Positions 43,450 through 55,204 of a DNA stretch of 64,000 nt are shown here, piece after piece. Position 1 is the first letter of the stretch. Each line of letters begins with the position of its first letter. Source of the DNA: Plantago major. Lineage: Eukaryota > Streptophyta > Magnoliopsida > Lamiales > Plantaginaceae. The translations under genes were made by a program, and so were the position numbers. The DNA lies in assembly GCA_026545765.1 (NCBI GenBank), contig CM048840.1, positions 82,550,877-82,614,876 of the forward strand, read 5' to 3'. The notes below the pieces were generated by a model. It ran no database searches. It saw nothing but the letters and a program-made list of their open reading frames with translations, and was not told where the DNA came from.

Positions 43450-45145
43450 ACATGAGTATTCGTTGCATTAGATTAGGAGATGTCAGCCGTGTCTATAAGT
43501 TGATATTCTGCCTGAGGTTTGTTGTTGAGCTAGCCACTGGTGACAGCTTTGAGCTAGATGATAATCTACTTGGAGTATCTGTACTAATTGCGCATTAGTA
43601 TAAGATATGTGACATGTCTGACTCTTCCGCCGTAACTATCGCTATCTATTATTCCTAATATAAACTTATTATCAAAGTGAAGGTTGATTCTTACATGTTC
43701 TCTCTTCCTGATTTTAAATCTTCCATTTTCATTGCCATCTGTTTATTTGTTTACGTTAATTAATTTATAAAATCCAAAAATACATAATTTCATATTTATG
43801 TTTATTCGAAACTAGGATTATCTTTCTCTAGTTGTATATGTATGTATCTGCGGGAGTTTGTTTGTTAGTCTTTATGCAGGGGGAACACCTTGAGAACCAT
43901 TAAGAGTTGACATCGGCAAACTCGAGAAGAAGGCGAGAGCTGAGTCGTGAGTTCGACGGGAAAATTGACAGGAACTGGGAATGGGTAGACCTAACATCAA
44001 TCGAAACTCACCAAGGAGGATGCGAAATAAGAACGTTGCTGGAAGGTGGAGATGGATGGACAGACCTAACTTAGACCACATGCATTCATCCAAATGGTCA
44101 TCTCTGAACAGGGGTCGAGCTATAAGATCTAAAACAAGCGCTTCTTGGGAGGCAACCCAAAGTCACGTTTATTTTCCGCACTTGCATTCGCACTTTTAGT
44201 TTTCATTTTTCTCGTTTTCCTCATCAAAAATCTTTTCGAAAAAACTTTTCAAATCTTTTCAAATTTTCGTATTTATTATGTTTGCTTTTTGAAAAATCGA
44301 AAAAACCAAAAAGAATCGAAAAATGCAAAAAGTCGAAGAAGGGTCGATTTCATCATGCCGATCAGGACCGCATGAGTCGCCACCACTTTCCCTTATAAAA
44401 CCCCAAAAAAAAGTTTTTGCTCCCTCCCACTTCATTTTCTTCACAAAACCTTCACTTTCTCTATAATTCTATCATCTCCATTGTAGTATTAGCTTGCCCA
44501 TCCATCATCAACACCAAGTAAGTGATCTTTACTCATTATTATCTTCATTACATCTTCAATTCAATGCTTAAATCTCTCAACTCTTTGCTTGCACTTTCTT
44601 CTTGCTTCTTGAGTGCTTTGCAATTATGTGCTTCAATTGATTTATTTGTTGATGTTTGAGATATGTGGATACATGCTTACTTTTAGTATTCACTATATTA
44701 ACACTTTCTTGATGGAGATTTGACAAATCGAATGAGAATTTGAAGGTTTTTGTTCTTGCCTACCAAGTGTCCGATAAGATGTCTCAATAGAACAAACTCC
44801 TTTATCGACCCCTTTCTCCCTCGATTACTTGCCTACATGATCTTAACTTGATGAAGTATGCTTAGAAAACATGTTTGCATCGTCTTATGCTCATAGGGTG
44901 GAGACTACATCACAATTTTCCTTTCTAATTGATGCATGACACAATTTGAAAACTTGAGCTGCATGCCTAGTTCTTGCATCACTTTGAAGTGGCTATTGAT
45001 CTTATTACAAGCTAGAATATTCTTGCATATGCATTGTGCCACACATTAGGTTTGGGGGAGGAGAAACCCCCAATTGGATTTGCATGTAAGCTTTAGAATT
45101 GATTTAACTCTAAACATGCTATCTCACACACTTTTTGTCCTAGGT
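43450..45145. other. Untranslated interior of the Athila-like element
   Basis: No coding region recognised. It should correspond to the leader upstream of the gag-like ORF. Short frames near 43,981-44,375 are not convincing. Confidence 0.5.
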
Positions 45146-45148
45146 ACT

Positions 45149-46663
45149 ATGGGGAGAAACCAAGGAAGAAAGGATGTAGGTGAACCAAGCACTAAGAGAA
45201 AAAAGAAAGGAAAGAAAGCGGCATCGGAAACCCTATCAAGCAAAGCTCGAAGTTGGCTATTGGTTAATAGCTGTGTTTTGAAACTCGGACCCGGACGTTG
45301 ACCCGGCCTACTTACTGTAGGAGGTTCAACCGGGTCAACCTATAAAAAATATTTTTAAAAATAAAACATAATGCATGCCTTAAAAATTCAACATATACAT
45401 TTTTTACCTAAAAAAAAGATAGAAAACATTGCATAAACGACATATGCCTCAATTCCAAACACAAAGTCACCATAACTCCATAACATTGAGTTCAAAATAA
45501 CAAATAACATTAAAGCCCGGGAGAAGAACGGGAGAAGAATGAGCTGCAAAAAAGGAAAAGGAAGAAGGCTGAAAAGGAAAAGGAACTGAGCGATATAGGG
45601 CTTTTGTTGTGATTGGGGTTTTTTGATTTTTTTAGAAACCCGGGTCAAACCGGGTTTTTACCGGGTGGAACCGGGTTTTTACCGGTTCTGCCGGGTTTTT
45701 ACCAAAACCCGATTTTTTCCGGTTTTGGGGGGTTTTCGGCCCGAACCCCCCTCCGAGTCGCGGTTGAACCGGGTCGACCCGCCGGGTTTCATAACATAGG
45801 TTAATAGCGACTGAGGAGTACTTCCGGAGAGGAACATAGAGATCGGATGGGGAATGAACCATGCCCTAAACTGGATACACGACATCTTGAATCTCTATGT
45901 TTGGGGAACCTTCACTTCCATCCTCCAGGGATACAACATAGAGATAGTCCGGGAGTTCTATGCGGAATACTTCCAACTAAAGATTGACACGCCGGAGGAT
46001 GCACTTTTAGATCACCGCATCACCGTACGAGGGACATAGTTCATGTTTGGGCGAAGAGCTATCAATGATTTCTTCAACATCCCGGAGGAGCACATTCATG
46101 GCGAATACAAGGAACCGACATATCACGAGTTGGAATATGGAGATATCCTACTAAACATCCCAAGGGTATTACTCAGAGAGAGATTTAGATGGGATGCAGT
46201 CGGAATATCCATCCCGAGGGCTACGCATAACGAAAGAGCAAGGTTTTGGATGCACTTTGTAAAGACCAACTTGAAGCCGACTTTGCACCATGAAGGACTT
46301 AAAGATGACGTAGCCACACTTGTCTACGCAATTATGGAAGGTCACTACATCGATGTTGGGAGAACTATCATAAAGGAGATGCAATTGGTGAAGAGGAACA
46401 AAAGAAGGAACCTGCCATTTCCCAGTCATATCACCGCAATATCCGAGAAGAATGGGGTTCCTACTAGTGAGTCAGGATACGCTCCGCTCATTGAACCTTT
46501 TGATGAAGGAAGAACCATCCACCTCCTTGAGATGCACGAGAAGGCTGCCAAAGCCGAACTTAGAAGAAGAGGAGTAGCGGATCTTCCGCAAGGAGCTTTT
46601 GACATGAATTCGTTCAACGAATTTGTGAACAATTATCATATGGGAAGTCAAGGGAGTGCGTGA
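45149..46663 (+). pseudogene. Athila-type gag-like protein ('putative plant transposon protein'), interrupted
   Basis: A basic N-terminus starts at 45149 (MGRNQGRKDVGE, then a Lys-rich run) and is cut at 45,271 by a Mutator-like insertion. Coding-like sequence resumes after 45,799 with frame changes. A clean frame runs from 46043 to 46663 (206 residues), containing INDFFNIPEEH, RATHNERARFWMHFVKTNL, TLVYAIMEGHYIDVGRTI and SHITAISEKNGVP. This pattern is the widespread 'putative plant transposon protein' domain of Athila and related non-autonomous elements. Probably a capsid-like protein. The gene is dead because of the insertion and frame breaks. Confidence 0.65.
45272..45798. mobile_element. 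Mutator-like element in the Athila-type gag
   Basis: 527 bp with inverted ends TGTGTTTTGAAACTCGG and CCGGGTTTCATAACATA and a perfect 10-bp target duplication GGTTAATAGC (45262-45271, 45799-45808). Subterminal CCGGGT/ACCCGG blocks are dense. It belongs with the element at 13488-22058, which has the same end sequence and duplication length. No transposase. Confidence 0.8.
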
Positions 46664-48593
46664 AGGCGAGATGAAATGAACGAAATGGGCCGGAGGTCGG
46701 AGTGGAACAATCATGTTACCTACCTACACAACCACGAGAAAATCTCTTTACAGCAAGAGAACATTAGCGGGTATGGTCACTTTGAGTATCCACCTTATTA
46801 CCCACCACCGCAGCGCTATCTACCGTCCAAGGTCGATCCATCGCAATACTACCAAGGCTATCAAGGATTTTATCATCCACCGCCTCCTGGAGGATCTTCA
46901 TCCTAAACCACCATCTGGTTGGAGAACACAACACCGAGAGGGGAGTATCTTTTCTTTTTCTCTTTACTTTTCTAGTTTCTCTATCTGCTCTTAGCTAGGT
47001 TTGGAGGAGGAATTTGATTATTACTTGCTCGGTCTGTAATAACTTTAAATAATCGCACTTAGTAGCTTGCAATTTAATTTATGTTTTTAATCTTATCTAT
47101 TACGTCTAAGGTCTTTTACTTTTTAAAAAAAGTTTTGATCTATGGGAGAGTACCGAGTGTGAACTATGACTAAGATGAGGGGTTGTAGATTTGTTTTCTT
47201 GCTTCGCTACTTGCTGAATATATGCTCTGACCAAAACTGACCCATGCTACTTTGATGAGTGAGTTTACTTGCTACTAAAATTAAAGTCTTGTGTGCAACC
47301 GTGTGAACATTGCTACCCTTGAGTCCTTATTTGTCAGCAGAATGAATATGATTAGTAGTACTCACCTTTCTAAATCCTTTTCTATTCCTTTCGCTAACCC
47401 CTTTGAAAACTTTTTGAGCCCTCATGAAACTCCACCATATATCCTATATATACATGCTTTACTTAAGTGGTGACAGCAACCTACCGCCGAGCTTGAACGA
47501 AGAAACAAAGCAACGAGTTCCAAAGAATGGAGGAGAATCATGTTTTGATCATGATCGAGAATTGGTTTGGGGGAAAGTAGAGAAGAAAACCCTAACCCTA
47601 GTTCGAGAAATTGGTTTGGGGGAGAAGTGGAAGATGAACATCGTCGAAAGGTAACCTTGTTGGCCCTACTTTTATTACCGGTGCTAAAAATCACTAGCTC
47701 TTGCTCCAAGAAAAAATAGAAAAGAAAGTACCGAAAAAAGCAAAGGTACAAAAGTCTCGAAGTGGATCTGTGGTCCTCGTGATCACCGTTTTCGTGTTTG
47801 GCATGTTACAAATACTACCCACATACCGGCGTGGCCCTAAAAAGCTACATGTCCGTGAGGGTTGATGGCATGTATACCAAACCAGCACGCACAAAAGTGC
47901 AGAATTTGGTAAAACAGACACTACCAAAAAATGTAGAGACTAAAAGAGCCCAATGATGGCCAATCAAAAGCATACGAGTCAGTAAAACGACTGCAAAAAA
48001 TAGTATGTCAAGAGAAAAAGAAAAAGAAAAAAGAAAAAATAAAGGAGCAAGTAGTCTATGTGTGAAGCAAACGATGAAGTAGTTACGGTGGTAAAGGAGA
48101 AGTTGAAGATTTGTCATTGAGAGAGGACGAAGTCGAATGAAGGAACTCGGTGTCCGAAAGGATAAGTCCCCCTGAAATACCCTTTATTCTGCCTTGCTTA
48201 TCTTTTAATGATGCTTAGCCAAACACTCCTCTATATTATCCTACCTATTTTACTTACCAAGCCAACCTGAGTACTACTTTGATTTTTGCCTTGACTTTTG
48301 GGAGCAGGATTGCATAACGTTACCGCGAGGTAATGATTTTGAAGCTAGAAGGACATTGAGTTACACTTGTAACCACTGGCTGTAGTGAGTATTACTTACT
48401 TGTTATTTGTTTGCTGTGGAGTCATAAAGTTGGAGTTGAAACTAAGCGAGTCAGTAGAGTTTGAAACCCTAGAAACTGGCTACTTATCTATGTGGTGGTT
48501 TATGCTTGTTGCCATTTCATGGTCACTTCTTGATTATCGTTATTGCCTTGCTCAAAGATGAGCAAGAAACTGGTTTGGGGGTGTGATGTGACA
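46664..48593. other. 3' untranslated interior of the Athila-like element
   Basis: A Pro/Tyr-rich short frame (46,676-46,906) just after the gag-like ORF may be its displaced C-terminus. No protease, RT, RNase H or integrase motifs are seen in this 1.9 kb. The region ends in the polypurine tract at about 48,583-48,591. Confidence 0.5.
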
Positions 48594-49443
48594 ATGAAAT
48601 GTGCGATATTGCATGCTTTTAGACCCTAGTTTTTTGCCTTAAATTCAATATTCATATCATTTTATGGTCAAATACCAACTTCGTGTGTATTTTGAAGGTC
48701 GTGATCGCGTTTTTGAGGAATTACACCATTTCAGGCGCCAAAATAACATAATTGTGCAAATCGAGAAAGTTAAGCAAATACGCCGGATTGGCCGTTGCAC
48801 AAAGTTCGAGGAGTCAAAACATGTCATGCGACCAATCAATGCAAAGGTAATTGAAGATGCTACAACTTTGTAGAAGACATGTTCAAAAGTGCAAAACCGA
48901 GGAAAGTAAGGGAATACGACAATTCTACATGGAGCTAGAGAAGTTCGATGAAGTCATGCTACCTACCGTTGCGAAGATCTCGAAAAAACATGAAATGCTG
49001 AAGAAGGACGCTTTTCGGGGAAACGAAGTTACGAAGCCCGAAATCGAAGAACGAAGAAAACAGACATAAAGCTGAGGAAATCGAGCTCTGCGCTGGGGGC
49101 CGCAGAGAGCCTTGTGCGGCCCATAGGGGCCCACAGTGGCTCGGGAATGTTCCAGAAAGATGCCTTTTTGCTGTCCAACAGGCTAGTGCCCGCCATTTAA
49201 CCTTCCTTAATCATTAAAGAAGGTCAGAGCACGAAAATTCAACTATAAATAAGACCTCTGGGGTCTCATAATTCTACACCGCTCACACAGCAAGCTCTAG
49301 AAAGAGAGGACTAGTCCTCGGGGAAGTGAAACCCCAAAACCGCTGGACGTCAGGCACCCAGAAGGAGGAAACCCTAGAAGCAGCATGAAGACATCAGAGA
49401 CTAAGCTTCTTCTTCTTCTTCTTTCTCTTTCTGATTTCGATTT
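48594..49443 (+). repeat. 3' LTR of the Athila-like element, truncated
   Basis: Matches 41004-41863 of the 5' LTR and stops at GATTTCGATTT. The remaining 594 bp are missing. The G+C-rich hairpin of the 5' LTR is partly deleted here (near 49,085-49,106). Confidence 0.8.
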
Positions 49444-49640
49444 ATGTGGGCAGTAGGATGGCATTGTTTGGTTTCGCATGTATGATGCATGGTGTTGTTC
49501 CTCTTTTACAATGGAAGATTGTTGAAAGAGATGAAGTATTCCTCCGAGGCTCGGAGATGTATCTATGTTCGTGTTATGGGGGAGTTTAGCAAAGAGGTAG
49601 ATGGAAGGGAAGACATCCGGCTGAGGCTGGAGGGGGAGAT
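49444..49640 (+). other. Right-hand interior of the copia-type element
   Basis: About 200 bp between the nested element and the copia 3' LTR. It holds a further perfect inverted repeat, CTCCGAG-G-CTCGGAG (49542-49556), and a purine tract (GGCTGGAGGGGGAGAT) at the end. Confidence 0.6.
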
Positions 49641-50021
49641 TGTTGAGTATCCAGCCTAGCTAGCTCACTGTTGAGCCCCCTCTTTGACTCTCCATGTTCA
49701 TAAGCATGCTTCAGCCTCCATTGTTGAAGATGGAAGAATTGACTAAAGAAAATTGAGGTAAATTCATATGAACACCATAAATGGTGTCTGCTATGAATAG
49801 GAAGGAAGCTAAGATTTCAGCTATAAATAGAGAAGCTAAGATGAATTGTAGAGCACACACACAACACACAAAACATAGAAAGAATCAAAGAATTAAGTAG
49901 AGAGGAAAATAGTGAAAGTGTGAAGGGGGTTGGTTTTTTGTATTGTAGTAGAGTCGTGAGTTTAGCTCCTCATACATGTAATTTTGTTCTTGTTGAATAA
50001 AAGAGTTTTCCAACCCCAACA
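49641..50021 (+). repeat. 3' LTR of the copia-type element
   Basis: 381 bp, starting TGTTGAGTATCCAGCC and ending CCAACCCCAACA. It is followed by the target duplication TCAAA. Confidence 0.85.
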
Positions 50022-50309
50022 TCAAAAGCTAACCTATCAAGGTGATCAAACAAGAGGCATTGTATTTGATTTGGGAAACCATATTGGACCGGAACACGAC
50101 AAGAAACGAACATTCACTACAAATAATGTTAAGTAAGGTTGGTTGAACGTCTCAATTTAGAATTATCAACGATAATCAGGTACGACGGATCTTAACCAAT
50201 CATCACATTAATGAACTAATGTGTGTTTTTATTTAAGAATGAGAGGGGCTGTGAAATTGGCCAGAAAAGAAAGAATTCTCAGTGGACTTTTAATTTCGAA
50301 TCGAGTAAG

Positions 50310-50692
50310 TCACCTGAAAGACGGTCTCTAGATGATTTATCTAGAGACGGGCCTGTATTGTCAAGAAAATTATCGATGTTATTAATCAAAACATCTATAT
50401 TCTCAATATTGGTGTTTTTTCATATTACAACAAAACTTATTTCGTTAGCAACATAGACGTTTTGATTAATAAGGTGGGTGATTTTATTGACAACATAGGC
50501 GAGTAAGTTTCTGAAAGACGGTCTGTAGATAATTTATCTAGAGACGTACTATGTTCTTAAGAAAAAATCATCGATGCTATTAATCAAAACGCCTATGTTA
50601 TCAACATTGTTGTTTTTTCATAATACAAATGAAATAAATTTCGTTAATAACACAAACATTTTGATTAATAACATGAATCATTTTCCTAAAAT
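50310..50692. mobile_element. Two head-to-tail copies of the GAGACGGTCTCT MITE family (copies c and d)
   Basis: Copy c (about 50,310-50,508) and copy d (about 50,506-50,692) each start with GAAAGACGGTCTSTAGATRA and TTTATCTAGAGACG, followed by the shared core (ATTAATCAAAACRYCTAT and ATTTCGTTARYAACA). They abut, so they form a tandem pair. They lie about 250-600 bp upstream of the SANT/Myb gene's leader. Confidence 0.7.
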
Positions 50693-51059
50693 CAGATTAA
50701 TATATGTTTTGCCGTTTTTTATTTAACTTACTGCATTTTATGGGGTGTGTGTTTTTGGTATATGTTGACTTGGTTTAGTATAGTATAATAACAATCCGGA
50801 AATGTTATAAAGAATGTGTGCGGAGTAAAATGTTGAGAATAGTGGTGGCGGGATAAGTTCAAATTTTCAGGTGTGAAAGTAAACAACCGAACAAACAGGG
50901 GCGTGATATTACACGCACGCAATGCAATGCAATGCTCACAAACACAAAATGTGTGTTGAATTCTGATTAGCCATTTTCAAGATTACAGACATCTGGAAAG
51001 CAATCAAATACCCAATAAATTAAACTCACACAAAAACAATCAATCGGTGGCTCAATTAA

Positions 51060-51100
51060 TCCAACTTCTTTCTTCTTCTTCTTCTTCTTCTTCACCTTTC
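51060..51100 (+). promoter_or_regulatory. CTT-rich leader of the SANT/Myb gene
   Basis: A run of TTC/CTT triplets, common in plant 5' leaders, lies upstream of a likely leader intron (donor near 51,187, acceptor near 51,694-51,705) that precedes the ATG at 51719. The leader start is not determined. Confidence 0.4.
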
Positions 51101-51718
51101 ACTTGTCATTTACTCATTTTCATATCGACACCAACTCAACAGACAACAAACCAAGCCATCTGAAACCTTTCCCTCAACAATCACCGGTACTCTCAATTTT
51201 GTGTTTTCTTTTCTTCTTTGGAATTTCCGATGTGGGTTTTCTGAGTTTTTCTCAAAGCTTCCTTCTTTTTTTTTCCATTTTCTGAATCTGTACTGTGTTT
51301 TTATCTCAAAGTTTGTTCTTTTTATGTTCCTTGCTCTACCTAATTGTCTTGACTCTTGAATGTTATGTTATGTGAATGCATCTTTCTCACTTGCTTCTGT
51401 GATTAATCTATATGCTCAATTGCGTTATATTCAGTACAGTAATGTCCTATTCATCTAGCTAGGCCAATTCGTAAGCCGATCCATTTCGAATAACCAAATG
51501 TCCCTATTTTGTTTTTGCAATGTTTCTTGTTTATGTTCTACGGCGACCAAGATATCTTTACTACTAGCTGTATTCTAATCACAAATTAACGGCTCGCTTA
51601 TACTACATTGTGATAATGCACATTTTATTTACTTTTTCATAGTTTCAATTCCCAAATCTAATGTTTTGTTTATCACATTGCCTTACATACTCTAGAACCA
51701 GCAACCAACACAAGTATC

Positions 51719-54700
51719 ATGGAGAAGGACACATTTATAACTTACAGGAGGAGACGGTTATGTACAACAACGAAAAACCCTCTAGGAACATCCAAGCCTA
51801 ATTCCTCGACTAAAGTCACCCAACAATCTGAGGTGAGACATCAAATTTATACATTTGTGAACCTTGCAGATTATGTCAATTCTACTTGTTCATTATTAAC
51901 TAGTATTTGATATGATCTGTCCTATATCTGCAGCAGCACAATTTGTTTATTTGTAAACAATTTATGTTCATAGCTTTGTCTAGTCCACTTTCTGTTTACG
52001 GTAACCTCTTTAATTTTGTTTTCGTTAAGGATTCATGACACTCTAGGTAAACAAAATTTTATATTCGTAGCCTCGTTTTCTCCTTTTATATGAGTACGTG
52101 TGCATGTCAGTGTGTTATGTTGAGATGTTATAAATTAATGTCTACCTAATCCCAAAACTTATTTGCATTTCTAAACAAGTGAGGAAGCTTGGATGCAAAT
52201 AGTTAGGCGTTGAGAGTTAAAATACGCTTACGACAAGTAACCTTAAATTGTTCACCGACAAAAACAGAACAAAATATAATGACGAAATCTGGCAGATCAT
52301 GTCTGAATTTCACTTCCTTGATTCCACGATGACTTTTATCGTTCCGAAGTACAAGGAGTTCTTTATAGTGAATGGCTGAATGCACTTAAGTCAACTCACA
52401 ACTTCTACACACGTGATCAATGCTTAAAAATAATTAATTATTGAACAGATTATTTTGATAGAACCACTGGGAGATATTACCAGCTTTAGAGATGTTTTCT
52501 GAGTCACAAAATTGCCTTCAAAGTCTCTGTGTGTATATGTGTGTGTGTGTAAATATCTAAAACTGTTTCTACGTTCTTTGAGCTCTAAAATGCATTATCT
52601 TACTCCTCTCGTTCATGTTATTATGTTAGTGCATGTTAGCATATATAAAGTCTTCCTCATTCTTGTAGATTCATACGTGAAGATTTTGTATCTACTTGAA
52701 ATGTTTAACCTCTTTTTTCGTCATGAAGATTTGCGCTGGAGAGAACTCAGTGGCCATACTGGAGGAACGAAGCAATTCTGACAATCTAAGACCTAAAACC
52801 GATACTTTATGGTCTAACTTGGGTGCACAAGAGAAGATAAGTTCAACAATAAAAGTATATACTCGAAGATCCAAACAAAAAACGAAAAAGGTTTCCCCCA
52901 TCACCACCCATGAACGTTTATTAGAATATCTCTAATTCCTTATTGTGAGAAAATGAAGTGAAAAACTTATTATTACTTGCTTGTTTACTTATCAATTATT
53001 CAAATTATTAGTTCATCTGTTCATGGATTCGTTGTGCAATTTTCATATTTAATTTCTATTGTTTGCCTTGCGACACTTTCTTGCAACTATTTTCGTGCCT
53101 GAATGCTCATATTGCGATTAGGATATAAGTCTTCCAAATCTTGCCGGTCATGAGGGTAGTATCTGAGTTTATAATGAACAAGAACTTTGGTTGTGTTGTC
53201 TTGCGTTCTACTGTCATTTCCTTGTGGTCATTATATTCTTGAATCCTTTTGTTTGGTTTATGAAAACAGCAGTCCACATTTGGTCCTCCTTTGTGTTTGT
53301 CCTTGAGCATTAGGCCCTTTGGCTTCGATAGATCCAGACAGTAGATAGTGAAATGCTGTAGATCATTATATATTATTGTATCATGTTCACAATTCAGAGA
53401 AGAAGCATGCAAAGTCTGAAAGTTAATAATTAAGAGTTGCGATGCCGTTTAAATAATTTAATCAAACACGAGTAGTTATTCTACCGCCATCAACGAGGGA
53501 AATGCGAGATTCTGACTTCCTAGATCTATGCAAAACTAACTTTTCTCGAGATATCAATTTTTGGAAGAGAATAATAATTAGCTGTTACGGATACAAATTT
53601 TGGATATGTGTTAGCTGTACACCAAGTGAACTTTCTCGTATATCAGCTTGCAAACATAGCATCTAAATTTGTTGTCTGTCCGGAGCTAAGGTCACTCAGC
53701 TGACAGTTTCTTGTATGTACTCTACAGGTGTATGATACCCCAGCTACTACTGTGCAAGGACAAGGAGGACAAGGAGATGTCCAAAGCACTAGCCTAGTGC
53801 CTGCTAGCAATTTGGGGAAGACACAATCACAAGCATCTCCGGATATGTTAGCCTGTCCAGCCGGTATGTGTTCTATGTTACGCCATTTATTGCGCATAAC
53901 ATGTTGTGAATAATTTTGCGCATGTTGCGCGTATTTTGTGAATTGTTCCACAGTTTCTGCGCAATTTTTCACTCAATGTCATTTTCTTTACTGCTGTTGT
54001 TTTCACACCTCTTATCAATGCAGCTTCTTGTGAGTCTGAGTTCCAACCACTTGATTTTGGTTCCCTGGAACATAATCTTGGCGGGGCATCAGATGTTCAA
54101 CTTTCTCTTGGCTCAGCTCGTGAAAAGAACTTGCCAATGCTAAGAACAAAGGATGCAGTAAGTAGTTCATGGGTAAGTGCGGCTAATAAAAAGCGCAAAC
54201 AACTTGCAGGTTCTATAGCAGCTCTATCAAGCACCTCTCTGAACACCAATAATATTCACGTAATTACAGAACACTATCACTTTTGCCCACTGATTATTGA
54301 GTTGTTAAAGGGATGATATCATTTGGACTTCCTGAATTTGCTATGATGTCAGTTACATTGATAATGCTTCCGCGTATTAATTATTTTTCTGCTTTTTGCG
54401 CAAAACTTGTGGCAGCTTTTTCAACGTGTTGCACAAATCTTGCGCGGAAGTTTTAGTTCGCAATTATTTGACTTCCTCTCTCATGCTCTGTGTTTATATC
54501 TGACACTTTTGTGGTATATGTTTCAGTTTTTCGAGGAGAGAAGCAATGATGTGACTCCCCGATCCAATACCTCCCTGAATCTTGTGGCTCATAGTGTTCT
54601 GGGTGCAAGGAGTAATCAGCTAAATCAGGAAGCTATGCGATCTCCACGTCAAGTTTTATACGAGTATGCTCCCCGTTCCCCTTTCCAGTCTAGTTCACAT

Positions 54701-55204
54701 GATGTACTGTCAACTAGAGACAGATCTGCTCGGACCAACAGAAATAGCATACCTGAATTTGGTGCAAACCTGTGGTATGAAGATGAGCTAGACAGTCTCT
54801 GGATTGGTGTGAGAAGACATGGACTTGGAAATTGGGACAATATTTTAAGGGACCGGAGACTCAAGTTTATGCCATGGAGAAGAGCACACCAGTTGGCCCA
54901 AAGGTGGGAAGCAGAACAATCAAATCCGCATGTGAGAAATCCTGTTTGTCAGAATCCCCTGGCAAATGTTTCTTCTCTTGGGCCTGTTGTTGTTCCATCT
55001 CCTGGTTGTCTAAGAATCCAGTGGCCGAACGAATCTGTTGGTGAAGCGGCAGGAACCACGACACAGCAGCAAGTACAACTGAGTCTGAATACTGCAGGCA
55101 GCTTCAGCTCGTTGTTAAGGCAGGTTGAGCAGAATGCATTACAAGCTGCTACTGTCAATACACAGCTGCTCATTGGACGTGCAAACACTGACAAAGGCGT
55201 TTAA
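51719..55204 (+). CDS. SANT/Myb-domain protein related to the C-terminal part of CHR4-type chromatin remodellers
   Basis: Five exons read by splice consensus: 51719-51832, 52729-52890, 53728-53863, 54024-54259, 54527-55204, about 441 residues. Exon 4 has three in-frame donors (after 54157, 54172 and 54259). I chose the last because it keeps a nuclear-signal-like NKKRKQ. Residues about 298-347 form a SANT/Myb-like domain: LWYEDELDSLWIGVRRHG, then GNWDNILRDRRLKF and ARRW-like AQRWEAEQ. From memory this closely resembles the SANT region near the end of plant CHD3-type CHR4. Helicase, chromo and PHD domains are absent. Exons 1 and 2 each carry a Tyr-Arg-Arg-rich basic motif. Probably nuclear and chromatin-associated; function unknown. 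The frame is intact throughout. Confidence 0.7.

Larger units (their letters stand above)
41004..49443 (+). mobile_element. Athila-like Ty3/gypsy element nested in the copia element, 3' truncated
   Basis: The 5' LTR is at 41004-42457 and the partial 3' LTR at 48594-49443. Both start TGATGTGACAATGA. The primer site TGGCGCCACTGTCGGGGA follows the 5' LTR, and a TTTGGGGGTG polypurine tract precedes the 3' LTR. The interior encodes one gag-like protein in damaged form and no recognisable pol, so it is non-autonomous. The 3' LTR lacks its last 594 bp, and host copia sequence resumes directly, so a deletion has removed the right end and any target duplication. It contains an hAT element (42831-43441) and a Mutator-like element (45272-45798). 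Confidence 0.75.
38957..50021 (+). mobile_element. Non-autonomous copia-type LTR element with a nested gypsy element
   Basis: Two LTRs (38957-39312 and 49641-50021) with TGTTGAG...CCCCAACA ends are flanked by a perfect 5-bp target duplication TCAAA (38952-38956, 50022-50026). The primer site follows the left LTR, and a GGAGGGGGAGA polypurine tract precedes the right one. Only gag is recognisable. No protease, integrase or RT is seen in the parts outside the nested element, so it is non-autonomous. The insert at 41004-49443 supplies most of the length; without it the element is about 2.6 kb. Confidence 0.85.

Noticed and set aside
45388..45648. Minus-strand frame of 86 residues
   Set aside because: It lies wholly within the 527-bp Mutator-like element and has no recognisable content.
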